DNA from: Paraplanobispora siamensis
GTDB taxonomy: Bacteria > Actinomycetota > Actinomycetes > Streptosporangiales > Streptosporangiaceae
Assembly (NCBI RefSeq): GCF_016863175.1
Contig: NZ_BOOJ01000027.1
Location: 186,001-250,000, forward strand
Reading direction: 5' to 3'
DNA length: 64,000 bases
Below, one piece after another: positions 44,400 to 54,541 of the stretch. The first letter of the stretch is position 1. Every line of letters begins with the position of its first letter. The notes beneath the pieces were generated by a model. That model did not search any database. It worked only from the letters and a program-made list of their open reading frames with translations, and was not told the DNA's origin. The position numbers and the translations under genes were made by a program.

Positions 44400-45371
44400 A
44401 TGCGCCTCCGCAGACTCGCCGCTCTGGCGGTCCTGTCACTCGCCGCCCTCACCGCCTGTGGCTCGGGCTCGGAGTCCGGCACCGGCGCCAGCGCGCTGAA
44501 GATCATGGCTCCGGCCGCTCCCGGCGGCGGCTGGGACCAGACCTCCCGTACGGCGGAGCAGGCCTTCAAGTCCGTCGACCCGTCCCGGAAGGTCGAGGTC
44601 TACAACGTCCCCGGCGCGGGCGGCACCATCGGCCTGGCCCAGCTCGCCGGCGAGAAGGGCAACGGCAACCTGCTGATGACCATGGGACTGGTCATGGTGG
44701 GCGCGATCGAGCAGAACAAGTCGCAGGTCACCCTGACCGACACCACGCCCATCGCGAAGCTGACCGAGGAGTACGAGCTCGTCGTGGTCCCGGCGGAGTC
44801 GCCGTACAAGACGCTGGCCGACCTGACGGCGGCGTGGAAGGCCGACCCGGCGAAGATCGCCATCGCGGGCGGCTCGGCCGGCGGCACCGACCACATCGTG
44901 GCGGGCCTGATGGCCAAGGCCGCCGGGATCGACCCCAAGCAGGTCAACTACGTCGCGCACTCCGGCGGCGGCGAGGCGCTGAACGCGCTGCTGGGCAACA
45001 AGGTCGCCCTGGGCATCTCGGGTGTCGGCGAGTTCGCCGAGCACGTGAAGTCCGGCAAGCTGCGCGCCCTGGGCGTGTCGTCCCCGGCGCGGCTGGCCTC
45101 GGTGGACGCGCCCACGCTGAAGGAGGGCGGCCTGGACGTGGAGCTGGCCAACTGGCGCGGGTTCGTCGCCCCCGCCGGGCTGGACGAAGAGGCGAAGAAG
45201 GCCCTGACCGACGCGGTCACCGAGATGCACGACTCGCAGGCGTGGAAGGACGCGGTGGCCAAGAACGGCTGGACCGACGTCTTCCAGACCGGCCAGCCGT
45301 TCGCGGACTTCCTGGTGGCCGAGCAGGCCAAGGTCAAGGGCATCATCGCGGAGATGGGGCTCGTCTCCTGA
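44400..45371 (+). CDS. tctC: Tripartite tricarboxylate transporter substrate-binding lipoprotein
   Basis: 323-residue periplasmic-type binding lipoprotein (lipobox LAALTAC, C20) of the TctC/BUG family. Typical motifs: APAAPGGGWDQTSRTAEQAF (ligand-binding N-terminal loop), VYNVPGAGGTIGLAQLAGEKG and GGSAGGTDHIVAGLMAKAAG. It delivers citrate or another carboxylate to TctAB. A GGGAG ribosome binding site precedes the ATG. Its stop overlaps the tctB start by 1 base (TGATG); tctC-tctB-tctA form one operon, divergent from the matching two-component system. Confidence 0.93.
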   Translation: MRLRRLAALAVLSLAALTACGSGSESGTGASALKIMAPAAPGGGWDQTSRTAEQAFKSVDPSRKVEVYNVPGAGGTIGLAQLAGEKGNGNLLMTMGLVMVGAIEQNKSQVTLTDTTPIAKLTEEYELVVVPAESPYKTLADLTAAWKADPAKIAIAGGSAGGTDHIVAGLMAKAAGIDPKQVNYVAHSGGGEALNALLGNKVALGISGVGEFAEHVKSGKLRALGVSSPARLASVDAPTLKEGGLDVELANWRGFVAPAGLDEEAKKALTDAVTEMHDSQAWKDAVAKNGWTDVFQTGQPFADFLVAEQAKVKGIIAEMGLVS

Positions 45372-46045
45372 TGTCGTCGTCTCACGAGGCACCACGGTCC
45401 TCCCCGGAGCCGGAGAACGGGTCCGCCGTACCGGATCCGTCCGCGTCCCCGATGCGGGACACCGCCGCGGACCCGTCCGGAGCGCCTGTGCGGGACTCCG
45501 CCGCGGACCCGTCCGGAGCGCCGGCGCGCACGGCCGGCGCCTCCGGAGGGGGCTCCTCCGGGTGGGGGTGGCGGCGGCCGGAGCTGGTGCTGGCCCTGAC
45601 GGTGCTGGGGCTGGGCGTGTTCGTGATCGTCGGCACCGCGGACGTCACCGCCGCCGGTTCCGCGCTCGGGCTCGGCCCCCGGTTCTTCCCGGTCCTCGTC
45701 GGCTCGGCGATGTCGCTGATCGGCGTGTTCTACGTGCTCGACGTGCTGCGGGGCGGGCACGGCGATCCGGAGGAGGCCGAGGACGTCGACGCCTCCGCCC
45801 CGGCCGACTGGAAGGCGGTGGCGCTGGTCAGCGTGATCTTCCTCGCCTTCGCGGGGCTGGTCGACCTGCTCGGCTGGATCATCGCGGGCGCGCTGCTGTT
45901 CTTCGGCCTGTCGGTGACGCTCGGGGCCGCGCACCGGCTGCGCGCCGGCGCCGTCGCGATCATCCTGTCGACCGCGTCCTACCTGGCCTTCGTCAAGGGC
46001 CTGGGCGTGACGCTGCCGGCCGGGCTGCTGTCGGGGGTGATCTAG
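45371..46045 (+). CDS. tctB: Tripartite tricarboxylate transporter small membrane subunit
   Basis: 224-residue TctB. The N-terminal ~60 residues are a Pro/Ser-rich cytoplasmic extension with an internal duplicated ADPSGAP unit, longer than usual for the family. Four hydrophobic segments follow (about 72-90, 103-120, 150-175 and 190-220). Couples with TctA in the membrane. The ATG overlaps the tctC stop, and its TAG is directly followed by the tctA GTG. Confidence 0.9.
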   Translation: MSSSHEAPRSSPEPENGSAVPDPSASPMRDTAADPSGAPVRDSAADPSGAPARTAGASGGGSSGWGWRRPELVLALTVLGLGVFVIVGTADVTAAGSALGLGPRFFPVLVGSAMSLIGVFYVLDVLRGGHGDPEEAEDVDASAPADWKAVALVSVIFLAFAGLVDLLGWIIAGALLFFGLSVTLGAAHRLRAGAVAIILSTASYLAFVKGLGVTLPAGLLSGVI

Positions 46046-47545
<1,500 letters not shown>

Positions 47546-47590
47546 TCCCGCCGGCCGACCGCGATCCCCGCGGGCGGCCCTCCCGCACGG

Positions 47591-47655
47591 GCGCGTGACG
47601 GGCGCCGGGCCGCCGTGGCGTCCTGCCGGAACGGCGCCCGGCGCCCGTCACGCGC
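47591..47655. terminator. Bidirectional terminator between tctA and the MOSC gene
   Basis: Stem of about 20 bp (GCGCGTGACGGGCGCCGGGC with its complement) enclosing about 25 nt, between two convergent genes. The right arm overlaps the MOSC stop codon. Confidence 0.85.
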
Positions 47656-48304
47656 CCACACGCCTGCGGATCAGCTCCAGGTCATCCTCCGGCAGCGCGT
47701 CGGCGACCAGCAGCCGCGGCAGCAGCTCCGGTTCGGCGGTCATCGCACGGAAGGCCAGCGCGACGGTCACGTCGTGATCAGGCCGGTGCACGACCTCGAC
47801 GGGGTCGCCGGCGCGGATGTCGCCCGGCTCGACAACGCGCAGGTACGGGCCCGGCCGGGCGGCCCGCGTGAAGCGCTTGATCCATCCCTCCTCCTCCAGC
47901 CAGCCCTGGAACGTCCCGCAGGGGATCCGGGGGCACGACACCTCCAGGACCACGTCGGGCCCGACGCGCCAGCGCTCGCCGATCAGGGCGGCGTTGACGT
48001 CGATGCCCGCGGTCGTGAGGTTCTCCCCGAAGGAGCCGTTCGGCAGCGGCCTGCCCAGCTCGCCCTCCCAGATGTCGAGGTCCTCCCGGGCGTAGGCGTA
48101 GACGGCCTGGTCCGTTCCGCCGTGGTGCTTGATGTCGTAGACGCGGTCACCCACCAGGCCGACCGCGCCGGTGCCCTTGGGGCCGGGCTCGCGGACGGCG
48201 ACCGGGCCCTCGGCGGGGCGCTTGTCGATGCCCGTCGCGCCGAGGTTCTTCCAGGGGTTGGGGCGGGGCCTGCCGATGTTGACCGAGAGCAGCTTCACAC
48301 GCAC
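47648..48304 (-). CDS. MOSC domain-containing protein
   Basis: 218-residue stand-alone MOSC protein (YiiM-like). MOSC domains bind molybdenum cofactor or transfer sulfur; YiiM-type proteins reduce N-hydroxylated compounds. Visible: VGDRVYDIKHHGGTDQAVYAYAREDLDIWEGELGRPLPNGSFGENLTTAG and the cysteine-bearing EVSCPRIPCGTFQGWL. C-terminal helices follow. The start at 48304 encodes MRVKLLSVNIGRPR. It stands alone. Confidence 0.92.
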   Translation of the reverse strand: MRVKLLSVNIGRPRPNPWKNLGATGIDKRPAEGPVAVREPGPKGTGAVGLVGDRVYDIKHHGGTDQAVYAYAREDLDIWEGELGRPLPNGSFGENLTTAGIDVNAALIGERWRVGPDVVLEVSCPRIPCGTFQGWLEEEGWIKRFTRAARPGPYLRVVEPGDIRAGDPVEVVHRPDHDVTVALAFRAMTAEPELLPRLLVADALPEDDLELIRRRVGA

Positions 48305-48592
48305 GACCGTACGGCCCCGCGTCCGAGCGACTCATTTCCCGGCCGTCCCACCGCCCCGGCGAGGTGATCGTCACTTGCGGGAACATGCATTCCCGGTAGT
48401 TGGAAATGCCGGGAAACCCCCATGAGCAGGACTAACCGTCAATTCGAGGACCTGGTCGGCGGTTCTCACCGGTCCCACGGGAGATGCCGCGGGGGGTTGA
48501 CCCTCGCCGGGGCCGTACCGCGGAAATCGGAGAACGATCTTCAGCCTCGGGTTGACGTCTACCGGGCGACATCGCATTAGCCTCATGTCGCC

Positions 48593-49086
48593 ATGAAGGT
48601 CGCCATGAAGGTCGCCACGAAGGTCGCCACGAAGAAGATCTCGGTTCTGGTCGGGGCGGCACTGCCGACGGCGGGCTGCCAGCCCGTCCGGGCTTCCTCC
48701 CCCGGCCCTCCCGGCCGAGCAGGTCATCGGCAGCAGGGAGATCACCGGGAACAACTGGTACAAGGTCCGCATCGACCTCTACGCCGTCCAGCGGCAGGAG
48801 AAGCTGATCACGGTCGACTTCGCGGCGACCGTCCTGCAGCACGACCGCGCCGGCGGGTGGGAGGTGGGGGCGCGTTCTCCGCCGTGCCCTCCGACACGCC
48901 CACGGTGGACGGCCTCTATCTCGTGGACACCGAGAACGCCAGGAAACATCTGGTGACCACGGACGGGGCCACGGCGCCGCCGTCCCGGTGGCGGCCGACA
49001 CCGGGACCGACGAGTACGGCCGGGCCGTCGACAGCCCGGAGGGCCGCGCGAAGAACCGGCGCGTGGAGATCACCTTCTCCCGTTGA
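48593..49086 (+). pseudogene. Frameshifted secreted lipoprotein gene
   Basis: Coding-like sequence that switches frame. Frame 1 from ATG 48593 gives a signal peptide with lipobox (KKISVLVGAALPTAGC). Frame 2 (about 48716-48875) gives EQVIGSREITGNNWYKVRIDL and ITVDFAATVLQHD. Frame 1 resumes (about 48870-48960: AFSAVPSDTPTVDGLYLVD). Frame 3 (about 48985-49086) ends DEYGRAVDSPEGRAKNRRVEI, like the end of an OmpA-type domain, at a TGA. Three frame changes and a missing middle indicate decay; sequencing error cannot be excluded. The first codons are a 12-bp tandem repeat (ATGAAGGTCGCC-like, about 3.5 copies) that reuses the start codon. Confidence 0.65.
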
Positions 49087-49177
49087 GGACCCCGTCCCGC
49101 CTTTCCATCGGCGCCGGTGACCCGGACGCGTCTCCGTCGCGCGCTCGGCGTGGACGGAACAGGCCGGGAATCGACAC

Positions 49178-49206
49178 AGGTCCCGCCGGATGATCCGGCG
49201 GGACCT
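49178..49206. terminator. Terminator downstream of gatB
   Basis: Perfect 13-bp stem AGGTCCCGCCGGA/TCCGGCGGGACCT with a 3-nt loop, about 100 bp after the gatB stop (minus strand). Confidence 0.8.
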
Positions 49207-49306
49207 GCGCGTCGTTCTGGAGAGTGCACCCGAAGAACCCGGTCCGGCCCTGCCGGGTGACCCGGCGGGACCTGCGCCTCGTCTCCGGGGACGCGGTCCC
49301 CGCCGG

Positions 49307-50812
49307 TTACTCCGAGACGCCGAGCTTGTCCAGGATCAGCTCGCGGGCCCGGCCGGCGTCGGCCTTGCCGCGGCTGGCCTTCATGACGCCGCCGACCAGG
49401 GCGCCGACCGCGGCGATCTTGCCGTTGCGGACCTTGTCGGCCGCGTCGGCGTTGTCGGCCAGCACCTGATCGATGATCGCCGACAGCTCGCCCTCGTCGT
49501 TGACGATCTGCAGACCGCGGGCGGCGACCACCTCGTCCGGGGAGCCCTCGCCGTTCAGCACGCCCTCCAGCACCTGGCGGGCCAGCTTGTCGTTGAGCGC
49601 GCCCCCGGCGACCATCGCGCACACCCGCGCGATCTGGTCGGGGGTGATGGCCAGGGCGCTCAGCGGGACCCCGGCCTCGTTGGCCCGGCGGGCCAGCTCG
49701 CCCATCCACCACTTGCGGGCGTCGGCGGGCGGCGCGCCGGCCGACACCGTCGCCTCGACCAGGTCGATGGCGTCGGCGTTGTGCATGGCCTCCATGTCCA
49801 GGTCGGACACGCCCCACTCCTGCTGGAGCCGCTTGCGCTTGACCCGCGGCAGCTCGGGCAGGGCCGCCTTCAGCTCGGTCACCCACGCGCGGTCCGGGGC
49901 GATCGGCACCAGGTCGGGCTCGGGGAAGTAGCGGTAGTCCTGCGCCTCCTCCTTGGACCGGCCCGAGGTGGTGGTGCCGGTGTCCTCGTGGAAGTGGCGG
50001 GTCTCCTGGATGATCCGGCCGCCCTCGGCCAGGATGCCGGCCTGCCGCTCGATCTCGCTGCGGACCGCCCGCTCGACGCTGCGCAGCGAGTTGACGTTCT
50101 TGGTCTCGGTGCGGGTGCCCCACTCGGAGGAGCCGCGCGGCATGAGGGAGACGTTGACGTCGCACCGCATGGAGCCCTCCTCCATGCGCACGTCGGAGAC
50201 GCCCAGGGCGCGCATGACCTCGCGCAGCTCGGTGGCGTAGGCACGGGCCACCTCGGGGGCGAGCCGGTCGGTGCCCGCGATGGGCTTGGTGACGATCTCC
50301 ACCAGCGGGATGCCCGCGCGGTTGTAGTCGACGATGGAGTAGTCGGCGCCGTGGATGCGGCCGGTGGAGCCGCCCACGTGGGTGGACTTGCCGGTGTCCT
50401 CCTCCAGGTGCACCCGCTCGATCTCGACCCTGACGATCTCGCCGTTCACCTCGACGTCGAGGTAGCCGTCGAAGCAGAGCGGCTCGTCGTACTGGCTGAT
50501 CTGGTAGTTCTTCGGCATGTCCGGATAGAAGTAGTTCTTCCGGGCGAAGCGGCACCACTCGGCGATGGAGCAGTTCAGCGCCAGGCCGATGCGGATGGTG
50601 GACTCGATCGCGGTGGCGTTGGCCACCGGCAGCGAGCCGGGCAGCGCCAGGCAGACCGGGCAGACCTGAGTGTTCGGCGGCGCCCCGAAGGCGGTCGGAC
50701 AGCCGCAGAACATCTTCGAGGCCGTGCCCAGCTCGATGTGCGTCTCCAGGCCCAGCACCGGCTCGAAGCGCTCCAGCGCCTCGTCGTACGGCATGAGCGT
50801 GTCTGTGCTCAT
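49307..50812 (-). CDS. gatB: Asp-tRNA(Asn)/Glu-tRNA(Gln) amidotransferase subunit B
   Basis: 501-residue GatB, which binds the misacylated tRNA and activates its side-chain carboxyl with ATP. Family motifs: [62 protein letters not shown] and the C-terminal YqeY-like tail ([29 protein letters not shown]). The pair of cysteines near residues 33-35 and 52-55 matches the zinc site. It is normally directly after gatA; here two other genes lie between. Confidence 0.96.
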   Translation of the reverse strand: MSTDTLMPYDEALERFEPVLGLETHIELGTASKMFCGCPTAFGAPPNTQVCPVCLALPGSLPVANATAIESTIRIGLALNCSIAEWCRFARKNYFYPDMPKNYQISQYDEPLCFDGYLDVEVNGEIVRVEIERVHLEEDTGKSTHVGGSTGRIHGADYSIVDYNRAGIPLVEIVTKPIAGTDRLAPEVARAYATELREVMRALGVSDVRMEEGSMRCDVNVSLMPRGSSEWGTRTETKNVNSLRSVERAVRSEIERQAGILAEGGRIIQETRHFHEDTGTTTSGRSKEEAQDYRYFPEPDLVPIAPDRAWVTELKAALPELPRVKRKRLQQEWGVSDLDMEAMHNADAIDLVEATVSAGAPPADARKWWMGELARRANEAGVPLSALAITPDQIARVCAMVAGGALNDKLARQVLEGVLNGEGSPDEVVAARGLQIVNDEGELSAIIDQVLADNADAADKVRNGKIAAVGALVGGVMKASRGKADAGRARELILDKLGVSE

Positions 50813-50896
50813 TTGTCGTTCACCGCTCCTCGTTCGCTGCGCGGAGCGCTCGTGCCTCGCGCGCCGCTTCGCTCATTGCGTCGGGTTCTCTCCCGC

Positions 50897-51460
50897 TCAC
50901 AGGTAACCAAGTCCCTTCAATGCGTTCCTCGTCTCCGCGACCCACTCCGCGTACGCGGGGACCTGGGCCAGGACATCGAGGTCGATGTTTCGTCCGATGT
51001 AGTCGAAGTAGTCGCCGACCGGCCGGCCCCTGCGCGGAGCGGCCGCCGCCATGACGTCCCGGGGATAGACGATCCGCTCGACGTCGGCGGGCCTGGCGGG
51101 CAGCCCCGCCAGGTCGCCGCCCTCCAGCCGCTCCCACACCCCGGGATCGGCCAGCGGCCAGGCCTCGGTGTCGCCCAGGGCAACCACCGGCACCAGATAG
51201 TGCGAGTGGTAGCGGACGCCGTCCGGTCTGCCGCGCTCCCGGCCCCGGTCGTGCGCGAAGATCAGATGGCAGTCGGCCGCGAGCTCCTCCAGCGCCGCGA
51301 CCGTCTGGTCGCGCTCGCACGGGACGGTCCGCGTGGTCTCCACGTCCACCACGTACGGCGACTCCCGCAGCAGCCCGCGCAGCTGCCGGGGGATCAGCGC
51401 GGCCAGGAAGCCGTCCCCCTCCGTCCCCGTGACCAGGCCGGGGACCAGCGGGCGGTTCAT
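50897..51460 (-). CDS. Toprim-like DUF4276/RloB-type protein
   Basis: 187-residue protein. An acidic-loop opening GTEGDGFLAALIPRQL (E14) corresponds to the E-G motif of Toprim-like nucleases. LIFAHDRGRERG (D71) sits where the second acidic motif is expected, and VVALGDTEAWPLADP resembles the E-W-L-AD segment typical of DUF4276/RloB-type proteins. Its ATG overlaps the stop of the upstream AAA ATPase by 4 bp, so the two form a coupled pair, as in AbiL/RloAB-like systems. Family assignment is by motif reading only; a Toprim or RNase-like effector role is inferred. Confidence 0.6.
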   Translation of the reverse strand: MNRPLVPGLVTGTEGDGFLAALIPRQLRGLLRESPYVVDVETTRTVPCERDQTVAALEELAADCHLIFAHDRGRERGRPDGVRYHSHYLVPVVALGDTEAWPLADPGVWERLEGGDLAGLPARPADVERIVYPRDVMAAAAPRRGRPVGDYFDYIGRNIDLDVLAQVPAYAEWVAETRNALKGLGYL

Positions 51461-52545
51461 GCCGCCGCGCCGAGGTACCGGCGGACCTGCCGGGGCGAGA
51501 CGAACGTGCCCGGCTCGCCGTCCGGCTGGACGGGCTTGGCCACCGTCACCCGGGAGACCCGCTCGTTGCCGGGATCGACCCGCACCACGGCGTCCAGGAA
51601 GGTCAGGGCCTCCGGGGCGGTCCGGTAGAGCTCGGCCACCACCACCGGCGAGTGGCTGGTCAGGATGACCTGCCTGTACGGCTCCGCCCCGCCCGGCTCG
51701 GTGACCCGCCGCCGGACCCGGCGCAGCAGCTCGCCCAGGCGGCCGGGGTGCACGCCGTTCTCGACCTCCTCCACCAGCAGCGTGACCGGGTGGTCCGGGT
51801 CGTGCAGGGCCGCCAGGAGTCCCAGGACCCGCAGGGTCCCGTCCGACAGCAGCGCGGCCGGGACCGGCCCCTGCCCGTCCAGCATCAGGTCGAAGGACCA
51901 CTGACCCCGCTCCAGGCGGGGCACCGTCGCGGCCACGTCGGGGACCAGCGCGGCGAGGTCGGCCGTGAGGTCGGCCAGCGCCGCCGTACCCGCCATCCGC
52001 CCGAGCACCGCGGCGAGGTTCCCGCCGTCGGCGGCCAGCGGACCGCGGTCGGCCGGGGAGCACCGCCCGCGCATGGCGTGCGGCTCCGGGGCGTATCTGC
52101 GCCAGGCCGCGACCGTGCGGCGCGGCGTGCCCTCCGGGTCGGGATCGGCGACCATGAGCTCCAGCAGTTCCTCGGGCAGGCGCCGGGCCACGTGGCTGAC
52201 GACCGCCCCGCTGGAACGCGGGATCCGCAGCACCATCTCCGCGCCCGTGTCGAAGCGCACCGGCAGCAGCGCGCCGGGCTCCGGGGCGACCAGCGCCTCC
52301 ACCGCGACGGTGAACCCGGGGACGGCCGGACCCTCGGTGACCCGGTGGAACTGTTCGTGCGGGGATCCCCTGCGCACGCCGAGCAGCCCGCCGGGGCCGC
52401 CGACCTCGTCCGCGACGAACCCGAGGGCGTCGAACAGGTTCGACTTGCCGCTGGCGTTGGGCCCGACCAGCGCGAGGAACGGCGGCACGTCGAGTTCGAA
52501 GTCCAAGAATGACTTGAACCCGTCGATCTCGATCCGAGTGATCAC
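51457..52545 (-). CDS. AAA family (AAA_15/21, OLD/SMC-like) ATPase
   Basis: 362-residue ATPase. Walker A GPNASGKSN at residues 28-36 after the diagnostic IEIDGFKSFLDFEL, signature-like SDGTLRVLGLLAAL, Walker B TLLVEEVENGVHP and H-loop LTSHSPVVV. This is the RecF/OLD-like AAA_21 type with no coiled-coil arms. Start GTG 52545 with AGGAAG upstream, 48 bp after gatA; the downstream Toprim-like gene overlaps by 4 bp. In such pairs the ATPase usually senses or gates the nuclease in phage defence; here that is an inference. Confidence 0.85.
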   Translation of the reverse strand: MITRIEIDGFKSFLDFELDVPPFLALVGPNASGKSNLFDALGFVADEVGGPGGLLGVRRGSPHEQFHRVTEGPAVPGFTVAVEALVAPEPGALLPVRFDTGAEMVLRIPRSSGAVVSHVARRLPEELLELMVADPDPEGTPRRTVAAWRRYAPEPHAMRGRCSPADRGPLAADGGNLAAVLGRMAGTAALADLTADLAALVPDVAATVPRLERGQWSFDLMLDGQGPVPAALLSDGTLRVLGLLAALHDPDHPVTLLVEEVENGVHPGRLGELLRRVRRRVTEPGGAEPYRQVILTSHSPVVVAELYRTAPEALTFLDAVVRVDPGNERVSRVTVAKPVQPDGEPGTFVSPRQVRRYLGAAA

Positions 52546-52593
52546 GCCGCCGTTCTTCCTCTCCGTCCCACTGTCCTATGAGCGCCTTCGGTC

Positions 52594-54084
52594 CTACAGC
52601 TCCGGCGCCCTGGACAGCAGGCTCCCGCCCCAGCGGTCGTTCAGGGCGCGCTCGACGGCGGCGCCGACCCGGTAGCAGCGGTCGTCGGCGAGGACCGGGG
52701 CCATGATCTGCAGGCCGACCGGGAGACCGTCCTCGTCGGCCAGGCCGCACGGCACCGAGATGGCCGCGTTGCCCGCGAGGTTGGTCGGGATCGTGCACAG
52801 GTCGGCGAGGTACATCGCCATGGGGTCGTCGGCGCGCTCGCCGATCGGGAACGCGGTGGTCGGCGTGGTCGGCGAGACCAGCACGTCCACCTGCCCGAAG
52901 GCCGCCTCGAAGTCGCGGGCGATCAGCGTGCGGACCTTCTGCGCCTGGCCGTAGTAGGCGTCGTAGTAACCGCTGGACAGCGCGTAGGTGCCCAGGATGA
53001 TGCGCCGCTTGACCTCGGGCCCGAAGCCGGCGGCCCGGGTCAGCGCCATGACCTCCTCGGCCGAGCGGGTGCCGTCGTCGCCGACGCGCAGGCCGTACCG
53101 CATCGCGTCGAAGCGGGCCAGGTTGGACGAGCACTCCGACGGGGCGATCAGGTAGTAGGCCGGCAGCGCCGTGGTGAACGACGGGCAGGAGACCTCGATG
53201 ACCTTGGCGCCCAGCGACTCCAGCAGCTCCACGGTCTCGTGGAAGCGGGCGAGCACGCCCGGCTGGTAGCCCTCGCCGTCGAACTCCTTGACCACGCCGA
53301 CGCGCAGCCCCGCCACGTCACCCTGGCGTGCCGCCTCGACCACGCTCGGCACCGGCGCGTCGATGGAGGTGGAGTCCATGACGTCGTGACCGGAGAACGC
53401 CTCGTGCAGCAGCGCCGCGTCCAGCACGTTCCTGGCGAAGGGGCCGGGCGTGTCCAGGGAGCTGGCGAAGGCGATCAGGCCGTAGCGGGAGGAGCCGCCG
53501 TAGGTCGGCTTCATGCCCACGATGCCGGTGACCGCGGCGGGCTGGCGGATCGAGCCGCCGGTGTCGGTGCCGGTGGACAGCGGGGCCTGGTAGGCCGCGA
53601 CCGCCGCGGACGAGCCACCGGAGGATCCGCCGGGGATCCGCGACAGGTCCCACGGGTTGCGGGTGACGCCGTAGGCGGAGTTCTCGGTGGAGGAGCCCAT
53701 CGCGAACTCGTCCAGGTTCGTCTTGCCGAGGATCACCAGCCCGGCCTCGCGCAGACGGCTGGTCACGGTCGCGTCGTACGGCGGCCGCCAGCCCTCAAGG
53801 ATCTTGGAACCGGCCGTGGTCGGCATGTCCGTGGTGGTGAAGACGTCCTTGTGCGCGATCGGCACGCCGGCCAGCGGGCCGAGATCCTCCCCCGCGGCGC
53901 GGCGCTCGTCGACCCGGCGCGCCTGGGCGAGGGTCGTCTCGGCGTCGACGTGCAGGAAGGCGTTGACCTTGGGTTCGACGGCGTCGATCCGGTCGAGATG
54001 GGCCTGGGCGACCTCGACCGCGGAGACCTCACCGCTCGCCACCAGCGCGCCGAGCTCGGCGGCCGTCTTGTGGATCAGGCTCAT
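52594..54084 (-). CDS. gatA: Asp-tRNA(Asn)/Glu-tRNA(Gln) amidotransferase subunit A
   Basis: 496-residue amidase-signature enzyme that releases ammonia from glutamine for GatB. The Ser-cisSer-Lys triad is complete: K79 (PIAHKD), S154 (PGGSSGGS) and S178 ([12 protein letters not shown]). The start overlaps the gatC stop by 4 bp (ATGA). It is followed by the ATPase/Toprim pair before gatB. Confidence 0.97.
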   Translation of the reverse strand: MSLIHKTAAELGALVASGEVSAVEVAQAHLDRIDAVEPKVNAFLHVDAETTLAQARRVDERRAAGEDLGPLAGVPIAHKDVFTTTDMPTTAGSKILEGWRPPYDATVTSRLREAGLVILGKTNLDEFAMGSSTENSAYGVTRNPWDLSRIPGGSSGGSSAAVAAYQAPLSTGTDTGGSIRQPAAVTGIVGMKPTYGGSSRYGLIAFASSLDTPGPFARNVLDAALLHEAFSGHDVMDSTSIDAPVPSVVEAARQGDVAGLRVGVVKEFDGEGYQPGVLARFHETVELLESLGAKVIEVSCPSFTTALPAYYLIAPSECSSNLARFDAMRYGLRVGDDGTRSAEEVMALTRAAGFGPEVKRRIILGTYALSSGYYDAYYGQAQKVRTLIARDFEAAFGQVDVLVSPTTPTTAFPIGERADDPMAMYLADLCTIPTNLAGNAAISVPCGLADEDGLPVGLQIMAPVLADDRCYRVGAAVERALNDRWGGSLLSRAPEL

Positions 54085-54380
54085 GCTTCCTCCCCGAGGA
54101 TCCGCGGGACGCGGAAGCGGTCGTCCTCGACGGCCGGGGCGCCGGACAGCGCCCGCTCGGGCGTCAGGCCGGGCCGGGCCTCGTCGGGACGGTAGACGTT
54201 GGCGAGCGGGAGCGCGTGCGAAGTCGGCGGGATGTCGTCGGCCGCCACCTCGGCGACGCGGGCGACCGCACCGATGATCACATCGAGCTGGGCGGCGAAG
54301 TGGTCGAGCTCCTCGTCGGACAGGGCCAGCCTGGACAGCCGGGCGAGGTGAGCGACCTCGTCGCGGGTTATGGCGGACAT
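54081..54380 (-). CDS. gatC: Asp-tRNA(Asn)/Glu-tRNA(Gln) amidotransferase subunit C
   Basis: 99-residue stabilising subunit that wraps around the GatA-GatB interface: [22 protein letters not shown] at the N terminus, [20 protein letters not shown] in the middle, FRVPRIL at the end. ATG 54380 is preferred over an upstream TTG (54410). A TAGGAT -10-like hexamer is at 54423-54428 on the minus strand. First gene of the gat operon, overlapping gatA by 4 bp. Confidence 0.94.
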   Translation of the reverse strand: MSAITRDEVAHLARLSRLALSDEELDHFAAQLDVIIGAVARVAEVAADDIPPTSHALPLANVYRPDEARPGLTPERALSGAPAVEDDRFRVPRILGEEA

Positions 54381-54541
54381 GAGTCGTTGAACCCGTTTCG
54401 TGAATGGCAATTGGACACTGTCATCCTAGGGTGCGCGGTCCAGCAGGCCTGACGTATTAACACGCTGTAACACCGGACCGGCCGCGGCGGCGGCCGGTGA
54501 CGGGAGGCCGGCGGCGGGCCTCCCCCGCGCGCGTCCGCCGG

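Noticed and set aside
50897-53134. 745-codon minus-strand frame extending the Toprim-like gene upstream
   Set aside because: Upstream of 51460 it reads the ATPase and gatA genes out of frame (Arg/Gly-rich, low complexity).
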